DNA of 64,000 bases, taken from NCBI GenBank assembly GCA_023250155.1, contig JAHFBG010000005.1, positions 25,057 through 89,056 on the forward strand, given 5' to 3'. Under the pieces are notes generated by a model. That model was not told the origin of the DNA. It was given only the letters and a program-made list of their open reading frames with translations, and did no database searches. The position numbers were made by a program, and so were the translations under genes. Positions 16,485 through 26,709 of this stretch are shown one piece after another (position 1 is the stretch's first letter; the number at the start of each line of letters is the position of its first letter). The DNA is from Candidatus Melainabacteria bacterium. GTDB lineage: Bacteria; Cyanobacteriota; Vampirovibrionia; 2-02-FULL-35-15.

Positions 16485-19358
16485 ATGACAGAAAAGATAG
16501 AAAACAAAAACAACACCATAATTCTCATTGACGCTCCAAATCTTGCATTTAGAATGTTCTTTGCTCTGGAAAGAACAAACATGCGTACTTTAGGAGGTAT
16601 ACCTACATGGGCTACTTATGGCTTTTTAAAAGCACTTTTTGACCTACTAGATAAAACAAAACCTAAAGCAATTGCCGCTGCCTATGACTGTAAAGAACCC
16701 ACATTCAGACATATAGCATATGAAGAATACAAAGCAAATAGACCTGAAGAAATGCCAGAGGAATTATCTACTCAATGGCCTTATATAAGAGAAGGATTAG
16801 AAAGTTTTGAAATCCCTATTTATGAACTTCCTGGTTATGAAGCTGATGATGTAATAGGTACACTGGCAAAAAAAGCTTCAAAAGAAGGTTTGAATGTACT
16901 TATACTGACAGGTGATCGTGATGCCTTCCAACTAATCGATGATAGAACTAAGGTTCTTGTCCCATCTAAAGGGGAATTAAAAGAATATGGCAGGCAAGAA
17001 GTTTTTGACTACTGGAATATATGGCCTGAACAAGTAATTGATTTCAAGAGTCTTTGCGGAGATGCATCAGACAATATTCCTGGTATTAAAGGCATTGGCG
17101 AGAAAACAGCAGCAAAGTTATTGGCTGAATACAAATCACTTGACAGTGTCTTCCAAAATGTAAAAAACATCTCACAAAAATCACTACAAGAAAAAATTAC
17201 TAATGGGGAAAAGAGCGCATATCTATCAAAGAAGCTAGCTACAATCGATCTCAATGTACCCATAGATATAAACCTTAAAGATGCACATCTTAATATGCCA
17301 AACACAGAAAAGCTTATACACTTCTTACAAAAATTTGAATTTAATAGCTTCATAAAAAGACTGCCAAATGTACTAAGTTCTTTTAACGAAGGAAAACCTT
17401 ATGATATTAAAAACACTGAAAAGCTGACTATACATAGAGAGGGTCAACTAAAACTTGATTTAAATATTCCATCAACGAATGGTAATCATTCATCTGATAT
17501 TCTAGACAATTTACAAACTCCTAATCTTAAAATAAATATAGTTGACTCTGAAGATAAATTACATAATTTTATTAGTGAACTAAAACATAAAAATTTTATT
17601 TGTATTGATCTTGAGACCACCTCTGTAAACAGCAACACTTGTGATATTGTTGGGCTTAGTTTATCCTTCTTCGAAAATGAAAAGGCTGAGCTTAAAAATA
17701 GTTCAGATATAAAAGCTTACTACATACCAGTCGGACACAATACTGGAAATCAACTCAAACAAGATCTTATTTTAAAGGAATTAAAACCTATTTTAGAAAA
17801 TAAAGACAAAGTTAAAATTGCACAAAACACAAAGTTTGAATACAAAATACTTAAGAGACATGGAATTGATCTAGGTGAAAACATTTATGACACTATGTTA
17901 GCTAGTTATATATCAAACTCTGATGAAAAACATGGTTTAAAAGATCAAGCTGCAAGAATCTTAAGCTATAGAATGACTAAGATTGATGAGTTAATAGGTA
18001 CTGGTAAAAAACAACTTTCAATGGCAGATATAGAAATAGAAAAAGTTGCTCCTTATGCAATCAGTGATGCAAACTACACTTTAGAATTAGCTAAATACTA
18101 TAAAACAAATTTAGAACCGGCTCTTTCAAAAGTCTTAGAAGAAATTGAAAACCCATTAGTACCGATTTTATCTGACATGGAATTGACTGGTGTTCATATT
18201 GATACTAAAGTTTTAAAGGATTTATCTCATGAAATATCAAGCAGAGTGCATGAGTTAGAAGAGTATATTTTTAAAGTAGCTGAGGGTCCATTTAACATAA
18301 ACTCACCACAACAGCTTGGAAAAGTGCTTTTTGAAAAGATTGGGTTAGAACATGAAGGAAAAATCACAAAAACAGGACAATACTCTACCGATGCAAGGAC
18401 ATTAGAAACATTGTCTCACCACGATAAAACAGGGATCATAGAAAAGATTTTAGAATATAGACAATTGAGTAAGTTAATTTCTACATATACTGATTCTCTT
18501 CCAGAGCAAATCAATAAAAATACAAAAAATATTCACTGTGATTTCAATCAAACCATTACTAGTACAGGAAGATTGAGTTCTAGCAATCCAAATCTTCAAA
18601 ACATTCCTATAAGATCTGAGCTTGGGCGCAAAATCAGAAAAGCATTTGTTTCAAATTTTGATGATGGCTTAATTTTAAGTGCTGATTATTCACAAATAGA
18701 ACTTAGAATACTTGCACACATGAGTGAAGACCCAGTTTTAATAAAAGCATTTAAAGATGATGAAGACATTCATAAAAGAACTGCTATGGAAATTTACGAC
18801 GTAAGTGAAGATAAAGTTACCGATGATATGCGATCACATGGAAAGACATTGAACTTCGCACTTATCTATCAACAAGGAGCTTTTGCTACAAGTAAACAAT
18901 TAGACATTAGTCAAAAAGAGGCTCAAAGCTTCATTACTAAATATTTTGAATCGTTTAAAAAAGTAAAACCTTTTTTTGAAAACATGTTAAAAGAAGCAAG
19001 AGAAAAAGGATATGTTGAAACTATCTATGGGCGAAGAAGATATTTTAAAAACCTAAATGTTAGAAATAAAGCTCTTCAGCGTGAAGATGAAAGAGCTGCC
19101 TGCAATGCACCCTTACAGGGAACTGCATCAGATGTTATGAAGCTTGCTATGATTAAGCTTTATAAAGAACTTCAAGAAAAAGAATATAAATCAAAACTAA
19201 TTCTACAAGTACATGATGAGCTTGTTTTAGATGTTCATCCACAAGAAAAAGATCAAATAGAAAAACTAACCAAAGAAGCTATGGAGTTAGATCAGCCACT
19301 ACATGTACCACTTGTAGTAAATATGTCTTGGGGGAAAAATTGGTATGAGTGTGGTTAA
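16485..19358 (+). CDS. polA: DNA polymerase I
   Basis: 957 residues with all three Pol I domains: a 5'-nuclease (about 1-300, with LIDAPNLAFRMFFAL, YEADDVIGTLA, TGDRDAFQL and the GIKGIGEKTAAKLL helix-hairpin-helix), a 3'-5' exonuclease (about 350-545, with IDLETTS, QNTKFEYKIL and YAISDANYTLELA all retained, so proofreading is probably active), and the polymerase (about 560-957, with SADYSQIELRILA near 732, the O-helix RSHGKTLNFALIYQ, and QVHDELVLDVH near 907). It fills gaps in repair and Okazaki-fragment maturation. The ATG at 16485 has no Shine-Dalgarno sequence but a close TATAAT box. thiL follows after two bases. Confidence 0.97.
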   Translation: MTEKIENKNNTIILIDAPNLAFRMFFALERTNMRTLGGIPTWATYGFLKALFDLLDKTKPKAIAAAYDCKEPTFRHIAYEEYKANRPEEMPEELSTQWPYIREGLESFEIPIYELPGYEADDVIGTLAKKASKEGLNVLILTGDRDAFQLIDDRTKVLVPSKGELKEYGRQEVFDYWNIWPEQVIDFKSLCGDASDNIPGIKGIGEKTAAKLLAEYKSLDSVFQNVKNISQKSLQEKITNGEKSAYLSKKLATIDLNVPIDINLKDAHLNMPNTEKLIHFLQKFEFNSFIKRLPNVLSSFNEGKPYDIKNTEKLTIHREGQLKLDLNIPSTNGNHSSDILDNLQTPNLKINIVDSEDKLHNFISELKHKNFICIDLETTSVNSNTCDIVGLSLSFFENEKAELKNSSDIKAYYIPVGHNTGNQLKQDLILKELKPILENKDKVKIAQNTKFEYKILKRHGIDLGENIYDTMLASYISNSDEKHGLKDQAARILSYRMTKIDELIGTGKKQLSMADIEIEKVAPYAISDANYTLELAKYYKTNLEPALSKVLEEIENPLVPILSDMELTGVHIDTKVLKDLSHEISSRVHELEEYIFKVAEGPFNINSPQQLGKVLFEKIGLEHEGKITKTGQYSTDARTLETLSHHDKTGIIEKILEYRQLSKLISTYTDSLPEQINKNTKNIHCDFNQTITSTGRLSSSNPNLQNIPIRSELGRKIRKAFVSNFDDGLILSADYSQIELRILAHMSEDPVLIKAFKDDEDIHKRTAMEIYDVSEDKVTDDMRSHGKTLNFALIYQQGAFATSKQLDISQKEAQSFITKYFESFKKVKPFFENMLKEAREKGYVETIYGRRRYFKNLNVRNKALQREDERAACNAPLQGTASDVMKLAMIKLYKELQEKEYKSKLILQVHDELVLDVHPQEKDQIEKLTKEAMELDQPLHVPLVVNMSWGKNWYECG

Positions 19359-19360
19359 AA

Positions 19361-20353
19361 ATGCCAACTGAAAAAGAAATATTAACCTTAATCAAAAAAC
19401 TGGTTCCACATTCTAAGAAATATCTCCATGACGATGCTGCAATAATAGAACAAGATTTAGTAGTAACTACTGATACCTTAGTTGAAAAGACTCACTTCAC
19501 TCTAAAAACATATACACCAGAAGAAGTTGGCTGGAAGGCATTAGCTATAAACTTAAGTGATATTGCTGCAATGGGAGCTAAGCCACTATATGCACTTATA
19601 TCATTATCACTACCCGGATCAATCAAACTACCTTGGGTAAAAGCTTTCTACAAAGGGCTATTAAACTGTGCAAAAAAATACAAGACACAAATAATCGGAG
19701 GGAACCTTACAAGATCAAAAGAAATAAGCATCACTATAACTCTCATAGGAAAGGCAGTCAATATCGCAAAGCGATCCAATGCAAAACCTGGTGATATAGT
19801 TTTTGCTAGTGGTACATTTGGAGATAGTGCTTGTGGACTGCTATTACTTAGCTCACATCAGCACCTAAGTAGGATTGAGCTATTAGGAGTGAGGAATGAG
19901 CAGAACAAGCTTAATTCTCAATCCTCAATCCTTAATCCTCAATCCTTAATAAAGAAGCACAAACTCCCAACCCCTCAAATTAATCTTGGGCAAAAAATAG
20001 TAAGACTCTCAAATCGAGTAGCCCTTATGGATGCCAGCGATGGGTTAGCTGATTGTATTTTACAAATATCAAAAGAAAGTAATGTAAAAATAATAATTGA
20101 TGAAGATAAAATACCTATTTCTAACAATGTTTACAAAATTTCTAAACTTCTCAAAAAAAATCCACTAAGTCTAGCTTTATATGGAGGAGAAGATTATGAG
20201 CTAGTTGGTACAATGAATCCACAGAATATAAAAAAGATAAAAGGATTAAAAATCATAGGTAAGGTAGTTAAAGGCAGTGGTGCTTTCTTACAAAGAAATA
20301 ATAAGATCATAAAGCTTAATATGGGAAAAATATTTAAGCATTTTAATAAGTAA
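19361..20353 (+). CDS. thiL: Thiamine-monophosphate kinase with repeat-derived insertion
   Basis: About 330 residues from the ATG at 19361, two bases after the polA stop. ThiL phosphorylates thiamine monophosphate to the diphosphate. Family features are HDDAAII, VVTTDTLVEKTHF, the NLSDIAAMGAKPLYALISLSL block, GGNLTRS, GDIVFASGTFGDSACGLLLL, LMDASDGLADCI and YGGEDYELVGT. Between DSACGLLLL and LIKKHKLPTPQINLGQ, where the family has only about 18-20 residues, there are some 20 extra residues encoded by a tandem CAATCCT-type repeat. The frame is preserved, so the enzyme may tolerate the loop. Confidence 0.92.
   Translation: MPTEKEILTLIKKLVPHSKKYLHDDAAIIEQDLVVTTDTLVEKTHFTLKTYTPEEVGWKALAINLSDIAAMGAKPLYALISLSLPGSIKLPWVKAFYKGLLNCAKKYKTQIIGGNLTRSKEISITITLIGKAVNIAKRSNAKPGDIVFASGTFGDSACGLLLLSSHQHLSRIELLGVRNEQNKLNSQSSILNPQSLIKKHKLPTPQINLGQKIVRLSNRVALMDASDGLADCILQISKESNVKIIIDEDKIPISNNVYKISKLLKKNPLSLALYGGEDYELVGTMNPQNIKKIKGLKIIGKVVKGSGAFLQRNNKIIKLNMGKIFKHFNK
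19871..19950. repeat. In-frame low-complexity repeat inside thiL
   Basis: The stretch runs from AGGATTGAG through AGGAGTGAGGAATGAG to repeated CTCAATCCT and AATCCTTAATCC units; the two halves are partly complementary. It encodes a polar loop in ThiL. Such GAGGATTGAG-type repeats are commonly intergenic elsewhere, so their presence in a core gene is odd. Confidence 0.6.
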
Positions 20354-20370
20354 ATAAAAGGAATAACCTA

Positions 20371-23300
20371 ATGAAACTAATTTCATCAAGAAAAATAAAA
20401 TCAAGAATTGCACTTGTATTATTACTGTCTTTTTGGATTTCAAATACAATTTCATTCTTTAGTCCAAGCGCTATAGCTGCAATAACAATTTCATCTCCTT
20501 CAGCTGGCACTTGTTTTCAGCATAGTGGCACTGTCTCAAATGGTGCTTTGGTTACAATATATTCACTTGGTACAATACAAATCAACTTAACAGCTGCTGA
20601 AGTTAATCCTGGACAAGACAATATTGCCAATATAGGCACCACCACTGGCTTTGCTCAAGCTACAAAAAATGGAAGCATTTCAAATAGTGGAGATATAATT
20701 GGTAATATTTTTTCTATATTACCTCCAACAGGTACAAATTTTGTTATTGTTCCAGGTTTTCAAGATACTACTGGTGGAAGATCAAATTTATTGTCTAGTA
20801 TAAATGCAACTATTTCAAATGCAGTTTCAACGGATTCTACAGCTAGTGGAGCAGATAGTAGTTTAGGTATAAATGTAGGTGTTGTTACAACAGGCACAAG
20901 TGGTATCGGTAGAACAATTATTGCAATAGCAAGAGATGCTGATAGTACTGGGTCTGGTGCCAGTGCTGAGATCTATCCAAAGAGCGGTACTGGAAACAAT
21001 CTTGTTACTATTAGCATTACGGGACTTGGCATTGCAGTACCGCCTACAGGAGAAGGTTTATTAAGTGGAACATTACAAGCAACATTAGATCCAACGCCAC
21101 CAGCAGGAATAGGGTTTTCAGGAAGTCAAAATAATTCATCAGTAGCTAGTGCAATACCAGGATTAAGTGGAGTTTTTAATATTTGTACAGTTACATCACC
21201 ACAAGGTCAATTAGAAGCTATTTTAGATAGCGATAATGATAGTAGTGATTTGTATGATAAAAGTCCTATAAGTTTAAATTTAATAGCTCTTGGACAAATA
21301 GGTTCAAACACTACCGTTCAAGTATTAGATACAACTACATCTAACAGTAGTTCCAGTATTAACTCAGCAGTAGACATTGAACCTATCCTTATACAAGGTA
21401 GTTCTGGGGTAGGAAGTTCTACTCGAGATCAAGTAATCAGTACAGGTGCATTATTTAGTGATATTGATAGTACTAGTGAAACTCCTCTTTTATCAGGACT
21501 TGATATTCCATCTATTTTTGGAAATTCAATTATTGCACCCATCACTATTACATTTAGCGATGATAATGCAATTGCCAGTACTTCTTTAAAAGCAGTCGAT
21601 ATTATTCTTAGCAGCTCTACTCCTGGCTCTTTACCACAAGCAAGTGGATTCTCACCAAGCCAAACTCAAAGACATGGGTTTTTAGGTGCATTAAGAGCAG
21701 CTTATTTTGAAACTAACAATTCTTCTTTTCTAGGCTTTCCACTCGGAACTAGCTGGGGAATTGCTTCTGTAAGGGGTGATACCTTAGGTACCCAAGAGTC
21801 AGCTCTTGCAAGTTATGGCTTTACACCTGTTGGTTCTAACATGAGTGCCTTTGGAAATAATGAAGAACCCTTTAATCATAATTTTGTTGACTTAAGACTA
21901 AGTTGTGACGGTACTACACCTAGTGCCGGGTGGTTTGCTATTTTAAATAGTCACTCAAGTACCATTGGAATCTCACCTGCCTCAAACCAGCTTATTAAAA
22001 GATCACTAGCAGGTACAAAAACTTTTGCATCCACAACATATCTCTATACTCAAGCTCTAACAAATATTACTGGAACAACTACTTCATCTAGATTTATCGC
22101 TGGAAATTCTGATTCAACGACAGGAAATAATGCAATTTTATATGCCTCTTGTTCTAACAATAGTTTGACATTAGTCCCCATCCAAAATGGGTATGATGGG
22201 GTAAAAGATATAATTGCAATTTCACCTAAACTAACTGTTTCAAATGTAAGTAATAGCTTTCCATCAGATGTAACGATACTTGCACAAGTTAGTGGAAATA
22301 ATTTAACTGGTGTTACTACTATAAACCTTGCAAAACTAGCAGGAGTTCCAATTACAGGAATGGATGGACAAATATCAGTTCAAGGCATAGCTCTTGCTGA
22401 AAATGGGCAATTAGGAATTAATTGTTCTTCAAGTGGACAAAATAGCACTATATTAAATACTATTACAAACGGTTCATTTGATTCTATAGTATCAAGCGCT
22501 TGTACAAGTGGTTCTATTGCTCCAGCACCTTCATTTTTTACAGGAGGCACTTCAATAACAAATGGTGGTTCTTCAACAGTTCAAGGAGAAAGCCGAGGGG
22601 TTTTAATAAAAGAATTATCATCTACCTCATTTACAGAAATTGTTAATCAAATCGGTGGAGGAACTCAAGGCACAGTATTTGAAGTACAATTGCCCACTGG
22701 TTGTGATGTAATAGATGACAAAGATGATAACAACACAGCATCATCTACTTTACTTGGTGGAAATGATGTATCAAGATTTACTTTAACAACGACGACTGGT
22801 GTTTCAGCATCTTTTAGTGGAACAGGTTTTGGAGATGCTGCAACAACTTCCTCAAATGCAATCATCCCTGCTATAAACAATACACCAGCTAAATTACACT
22901 TTAATATCAATTCATTTAGTGGACAAGATAGTGTAGTAAATGATGCAATTTTAGTTAGAATCGATTCCCAAGATTTATTCTGTCCAGTAGGAATAACGGG
23001 AGACTTAAAAAGTACAGTAATAGTTCAAAATAAAGTAAATAATCCAACCGTTACTTTAAATTTGGGTAATGCAATATTAGGAACTGCCACACAAGCTTTA
23101 AGTATAGGTTTTGCTGATGATCTTGCGACTTCAATAAGGGGTGAAACATCTACAAATACTATGATTGGTGTAACTCCTACTCTGCTTGGAGCTAATTCAA
23201 ATTCACACACTATAAAAATCAGCGAACTTGCTCAAAGAGCAATTCCAATTGGTGAAAGAGTTTCTGCTCGAAATTTAGATCCTGAAAACTCATTGCTTTC

Positions 23301-24303
23301 TACAGTACTAACCAAGGGGCAATTATGGTTAATCCCAACAAGCACTACGCTGTTTAAAGCAGCACCTTCTGCAAGTGATATTTTATTCTCAGATACTTCA
23401 CTTCTTATTGATGGAAACCCTATACTTGTCACTGATTCAACAGTAGATTCTAAAGCTCCTATTGGATCAATTATTATTGGTGTTAAGAGAAATATTGATT
23501 CTAATGCAATAGATCCAATGACAGTATCTACAACAATTACAATAAGAAATTTAAAACTAGGACCCATATCAAATAACTCAACACTATCAGCAGAATTCTT
23601 TTCTCAAGATGCTGGTGTAGTTAGTAATACACCAGGAGCTGCAGCAGGAAATAACTCTACATCACCTACAGCATTTACTCCATTTGCACCAGGTTCTACA
23701 AAAGCACTTACACAATTAAATACTACTGGATTACAACTTGAGTCTAATAATATCCTCTCTTCAAGACTAACAGCCCTGGGAACACCACAATTAAACCCAT
23801 TTACAAATTCTTTGTTTTCCATTATGAATGCAGATAATACTAAAATTGGTTTATTCAGTACAATACCACTAAGTACAGATTTAAAAATTACTGTATCAGG
23901 GATAGCTGGTGCTGTTGACAACGGCGCTGAAGTTCTAGTAACAACAGGAACTACTACTAATCCATACGATTCAGTAACTGTAGTATCTTCAGACGATGGT
24001 TCATTTATTGCAAGAGTCAGAGGTGATTGTTCTTCCTCTATGAGTGTAATTGTTAGTGTTAGCGAACAAGTTAGTGGTATTATAACTATTCCTATAACTA
24101 GGACTTTTAATTGCCAAATCAAAAGTCTATGTGATGAGAATTGTATATTGAATGAAATTGCTGGTACTGATGGTAAAGTATCATCCGAAGAGCTTTTATC
24201 CTACATAAGAAATCAAGGTGGATTAGCACCGATTATCTCTGAAGGAGGAGTAAAACTATCTGGCATAATCAAGGCTGCTAAAGCAGTACTTGGTTTAAGT
24301 TGA
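20371..24303 (+). CDS. Large secreted Ser/Thr-rich surface protein
   Basis: 1310 residues with a Sec signal peptide (basic start, hydrophobic stretch, probable cleavage after PSAIAA, about residue 37). The rest is Ser/Thr/Asn/Gly-rich, beta-type sequence with few Lys. It is a full-length paralogue of the protein at 46840-50955: both share SPSAGTCFQH, PPTGTNFVIVPGFQ, SLGI.VGVVTTGT, PVQ/PIQNG, the VSARNLDPENSLLST block and the C-terminal EIAGTDGKVSSEELLSYI...IKAAKAVLGLS. The DGK-containing end resembles a single EF-hand or half dockerin, possibly an anchor. An S-layer-like or outer-surface role is inferred. It follows thiL after 17 bases with an AAAAGGAA ribosome-binding sequence. Confidence 0.75.
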   Translation: MKLISSRKIKSRIALVLLLSFWISNTISFFSPSAIAAITISSPSAGTCFQHSGTVSNGALVTIYSLGTIQINLTAAEVNPGQDNIANIGTTTGFAQATKNGSISNSGDIIGNIFSILPPTGTNFVIVPGFQDTTGGRSNLLSSINATISNAVSTDSTASGADSSLGINVGVVTTGTSGIGRTIIAIARDADSTGSGASAEIYPKSGTGNNLVTISITGLGIAVPPTGEGLLSGTLQATLDPTPPAGIGFSGSQNNSSVASAIPGLSGVFNICTVTSPQGQLEAILDSDNDSSDLYDKSPISLNLIALGQIGSNTTVQVLDTTTSNSSSSINSAVDIEPILIQGSSGVGSSTRDQVISTGALFSDIDSTSETPLLSGLDIPSIFGNSIIAPITITFSDDNAIASTSLKAVDIILSSSTPGSLPQASGFSPSQTQRHGFLGALRAAYFETNNSSFLGFPLGTSWGIASVRGDTLGTQESALASYGFTPVGSNMSAFGNNEEPFNHNFVDLRLSCDGTTPSAGWFAILNSHSSTIGISPASNQLIKRSLAGTKTFASTTYLYTQALTNITGTTTSSRFIAGNSDSTTGNNAILYASCSNNSLTLVPIQNGYDGVKDIIAISPKLTVSNVSNSFPSDVTILAQVSGNNLTGVTTINLAKLAGVPITGMDGQISVQGIALAENGQLGINCSSSGQNSTILNTITNGSFDSIVSSACTSGSIAPAPSFFTGGTSITNGGSSTVQGESRGVLIKELSSTSFTEIVNQIGGGTQGTVFEVQLPTGCDVIDDKDDNNTASSTLLGGNDVSRFTLTTTTGVSASFSGTGFGDAATTSSNAIIPAINNTPAKLHFNINSFSGQDSVVNDAILVRIDSQDLFCPVGITGDLKSTVIVQNKVNNPTVTLNLGNAILGTATQALSIGFADDLATSIRGETSTNTMIGVTPTLLGANSNSHTIKISELAQRAIPIGERVSARNLDPENSLLSTVLTKGQLWLIPTSTTLFKAAPSASDILFSDTSLLIDGNPILVTDSTVDSKAPIGSIIIGVKRNIDSNAIDPMTVSTTITIRNLKLGPISNNSTLSAEFFSQDAGVVSNTPGAAAGNNSTSPTAFTPFAPGSTKALTQLNTTGLQLESNNILSSRLTALGTPQLNPFTNSLFSIMNADNTKIGLFSTIPLSTDLKITVSGIAGAVDNGAEVLVTTGTTTNPYDSVTVVSSDDGSFIARVRGDCSSSMSVIVSVSEQVSGIITIPITRTFNCQIKSLCDENCILNEIAGTDGKVSSEELLSYIRNQGGLAPIISEGGVKLSGIIKAAKAVLGLS

Positions 24304-24326
24304 AATTACATGGGAAAAGGAATGAA

Positions 24327-25910
24327 ATGAACGAAAGAATTGCAGCAATAGACATAGGTTCAAATTCATTTCACATAGTAGTTGTTGAAATAAATTCTGA
24401 AACACAGTCATTCACGGTATTAGACAGATTAAAAGAAACTGTAAGATTAGGTACATTTCATGAACCAAGTAATGAACTGAGTCAAGCTGATATGAAAAGA
24501 GGTTTTGAAACCTTAAAAAGATTTAAGAAATTAGCAGAAGGACATGGGGTACAAGAAATATTTGGTAGTGCTACAAGCGCCATTCGTGAATCTACAAATG
24601 GAAAAGAATGGCTACAAAAAATAAAAGATGAGTTGGGAATAGATGCTCATATTATTTCTGGTGTTGAAGAAGCAAGATTGATTTATCTTGGAGTTTTATC
24701 TACCACAGAACTTAAGAAGAAAAAAATTGGGATTATTGATATTGGTGGTGGCAGTACAGAATTGATAGTAGGTGATGAACAATTTATTTACCATTTATCA
24801 AGCAGCAAGGCTGGTGCATTAAGATTGACAGAAAAATATTTATTAAATGAAGCTGATCTAAATACAAAAATTGAAATGATGGAAAAACATATTAAGGGTT
24901 TATTATCTACAAAACTTGAGCAGATAAAAGACCTCGGGGGTTTTGATTTCTTAGTAGGTACTTCAGGAACCATTCAAACCTTAGCTAAGATAGATTTTAA
25001 AATGCAAAATCTCATTGACGCTGAAAGCATACCAAACTTAAATCAATATAAAATTTCATACGGTTCATTATGTAATATCCTCAAAAAAATGACTATTGTA
25101 CCTAAAAGCAAGCGTGCAAGTACATTTGATATTAGTAAAAACAGAGCTGAAATTATTTTGGCAGGTCTAATCATTTTAGAAGTTATTATGAGAGAGCTTA
25201 AAGTAAAAGAAATTATTTATTGTGATAGAGCACTCAGAGAAGGACTTATCGTAGATAAGCTTCTACAAAAAGGAATAATAAAAGACAGACTACAATATCA
25301 ACAAACCATTAGAGAAAGAAGTGTACTAGAGTTAGCTACTAAATATAAATTTGTAAAAGATCATGCCATGCAGGTAAAAAGATTAAGTTCAATTATATTT
25401 GATAAAACAAAAGGAATTTTACATAACTATAGTGACAAGGAAAAAGAATTGCTTGAAGCAGCAGCAGTTTTACATGATATTGGATCATTAGTTGCACATA
25501 ATGACCATCATAAACACACTTATTACTTAATAAGATATACAGGGCTATTAGGATTTAATGATGAAGAGGTTGAAATTATAGCTAATATTGCTCGTTATCA
25601 TAGGCAAAGCAACCCAAAAGATAATCATACAAATTTCCTAGGCTTATCAAAAGAACACAAACAATTGGTTAAAGAGCTAAGCTCCATTTTAAGAATTGCA
25701 GAAGGATTAGATAAAGGACATAAGTGTGCTATAAAAGATCTTGAAATGGTTATTAATTCTAATAAAAAGAAGCTAAAATGTAAGTTAAGTAGTAAAATAA
25801 GAGATTATGATTGTGCACTAGAGTTATGGTCAGCCGAAGGAAAAAGTAAAGATTTTAAAAAAGAATTTGGGGTAGATATTGATTTTGTTTTACAAAAAAT
25901 GGGTAAATAA
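24327..25910 (+). CDS. ppx: Exopolyphosphatase/pppGpp phosphatase family protein
   Basis: 527 residues from the ATG at 24327, chosen because AAAAGG lies 6 bases upstream; a TTG at 24300 would overlap the previous stop. The N-terminal Ppx/GppA domain (about 1-310) has IAAIDIGSNSFHIVVVE, ATSAIRES, SGVEEARLIYLGV and the phosphate-binding IGIIDIGGGSTELIVGD. The C-terminal part (about 330-525) has an HD-type motif, LHDIGSLVAHNDHHKHTYYLI, as in full-length Ppx/GppA. The enzyme hydrolyses polyphosphate ends or pppGpp, linking phosphate storage and stringent response. Whether it is Ppx or GppA cannot be told from sequence alone. Confidence 0.9.
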   Translation: MNERIAAIDIGSNSFHIVVVEINSETQSFTVLDRLKETVRLGTFHEPSNELSQADMKRGFETLKRFKKLAEGHGVQEIFGSATSAIRESTNGKEWLQKIKDELGIDAHIISGVEEARLIYLGVLSTTELKKKKIGIIDIGGGSTELIVGDEQFIYHLSSSKAGALRLTEKYLLNEADLNTKIEMMEKHIKGLLSTKLEQIKDLGGFDFLVGTSGTIQTLAKIDFKMQNLIDAESIPNLNQYKISYGSLCNILKKMTIVPKSKRASTFDISKNRAEIILAGLIILEVIMRELKVKEIIYCDRALREGLIVDKLLQKGIIKDRLQYQQTIRERSVLELATKYKFVKDHAMQVKRLSSIIFDKTKGILHNYSDKEKELLEAAAVLHDIGSLVAHNDHHKHTYYLIRYTGLLGFNDEEVEIIANIARYHRQSNPKDNHTNFLGLSKEHKQLVKELSSILRIAEGLDKGHKCAIKDLEMVINSNKKKLKCKLSSKIRDYDCALELWSAEGKSKDFKKEFGVDIDFVLQKMGK

Positions 25911-26006
25911 CTTTTAGATATTAATTTTTATGATTTTAAGTTCTTTAAACAATTTAACTTATTAATGGCCACAAATCTAAAAAGTGGTTCATTTTCTAGT
26001 TTAAAT

Positions 26007-26093
26007 GCCGAAGTGGTGAAATTGGCAAACACACTACGTTCAGGTCGTAGCGAGCGCAAGCTTTTGTGGGTTCAACTCCCACCTTCGGCACCA
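26007..26093 (+). tRNA. tRNA-Leu (anticodon CAG)
   Basis: The acceptor stem pairs GCCGAAG with CTTCGGC, followed by discriminator A and an encoded CCA. The anticodon stem CTACG/CGTAG encloses loop TTCAGGT, giving anticodon CAG at 26041-26043. The long variable arm (type II tRNA) and T-arm GTGGG/CCCAC with TTCAACT loop are all present. It reads CUG leucine codons. Confidence 0.95.
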
Positions 26094-26151
26094 AAGAAAG
26101 TTTCAGTTCGTCTGAATCTGAAGTAGAACATAAAAAAAAAGGAGATATAAT

Positions 26152-26709
26152 TTGTCAAGATTTGAAAAATTCGATAATAGAAGACCTTATAAAGAGCTTC
26201 CAATGATCAATGAGAGGATTCGTGCTCGTGAGGTTAGATTAATATCAGAAACAGGTGAAATGCTTGGAGTAATGGCTACTATGCAAGCTGTGAAAATTGC
26301 AAAAGATCGAGGTTATGATCTTGTTTTAGTAAGTAGTCAGGATCAAGAAACTCCTGTTACAAAAATAATGGACTATGGAAAGTATAAATTTGAAGCAGAG
26401 AAAAAAGCACGCGATGCTAAGAAAAAACAACATGTAGCAGATGTAAAAGAAATTAAAATGAGTTACAAAATTGAAATTCATGATTATATGGTAAATGTAA
26501 AAAAATCTGAAAAATTTTTAACTCAAGGAGATAAAGTAAAAGTCGCAGTTGCCCTTCGTGGAAGAGAGATGGAGCATAAAAATCTTGCTATAGATTTGCT
26601 CAATCGCTTTGTAAAAGATACAGCCCAATGGGGTATTCCTGAAAAACCTCCAAAATTAGAAGGTAAAACTGCTCTACTATTTTTAAACCCAGTTCCACAT
26701 AAGAAGTAA
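26152..26709 (+). CDS. infC: Translation initiation factor IF-3
   Basis: 185 residues with both IF-3 domains: the N-terminal half with NERIRAREVRLISETGEMLG and the C-terminal half with EIKMSYKIEIHDYMVNVKK and KVAVALRGREMEHKNLA. IF-3 binds the 30S subunit and checks initiator tRNA and start codons. The start is TTG, with GGAG 7 bases upstream; infC commonly uses a rare start codon as part of autoregulation, which this fits. It heads the usual infC-rpmI-rplT cluster and follows tRNA-Leu. Confidence 0.96.
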   Translation: MSRFEKFDNRRPYKELPMINERIRAREVRLISETGEMLGVMATMQAVKIAKDRGYDLVLVSSQDQETPVTKIMDYGKYKFEAEKKARDAKKKQHVADVKEIKMSYKIEIHDYMVNVKKSEKFLTQGDKVKVAVALRGREMEHKNLAIDLLNRFVKDTAQWGIPEKPPKLEGKTALLFLNPVPHKK

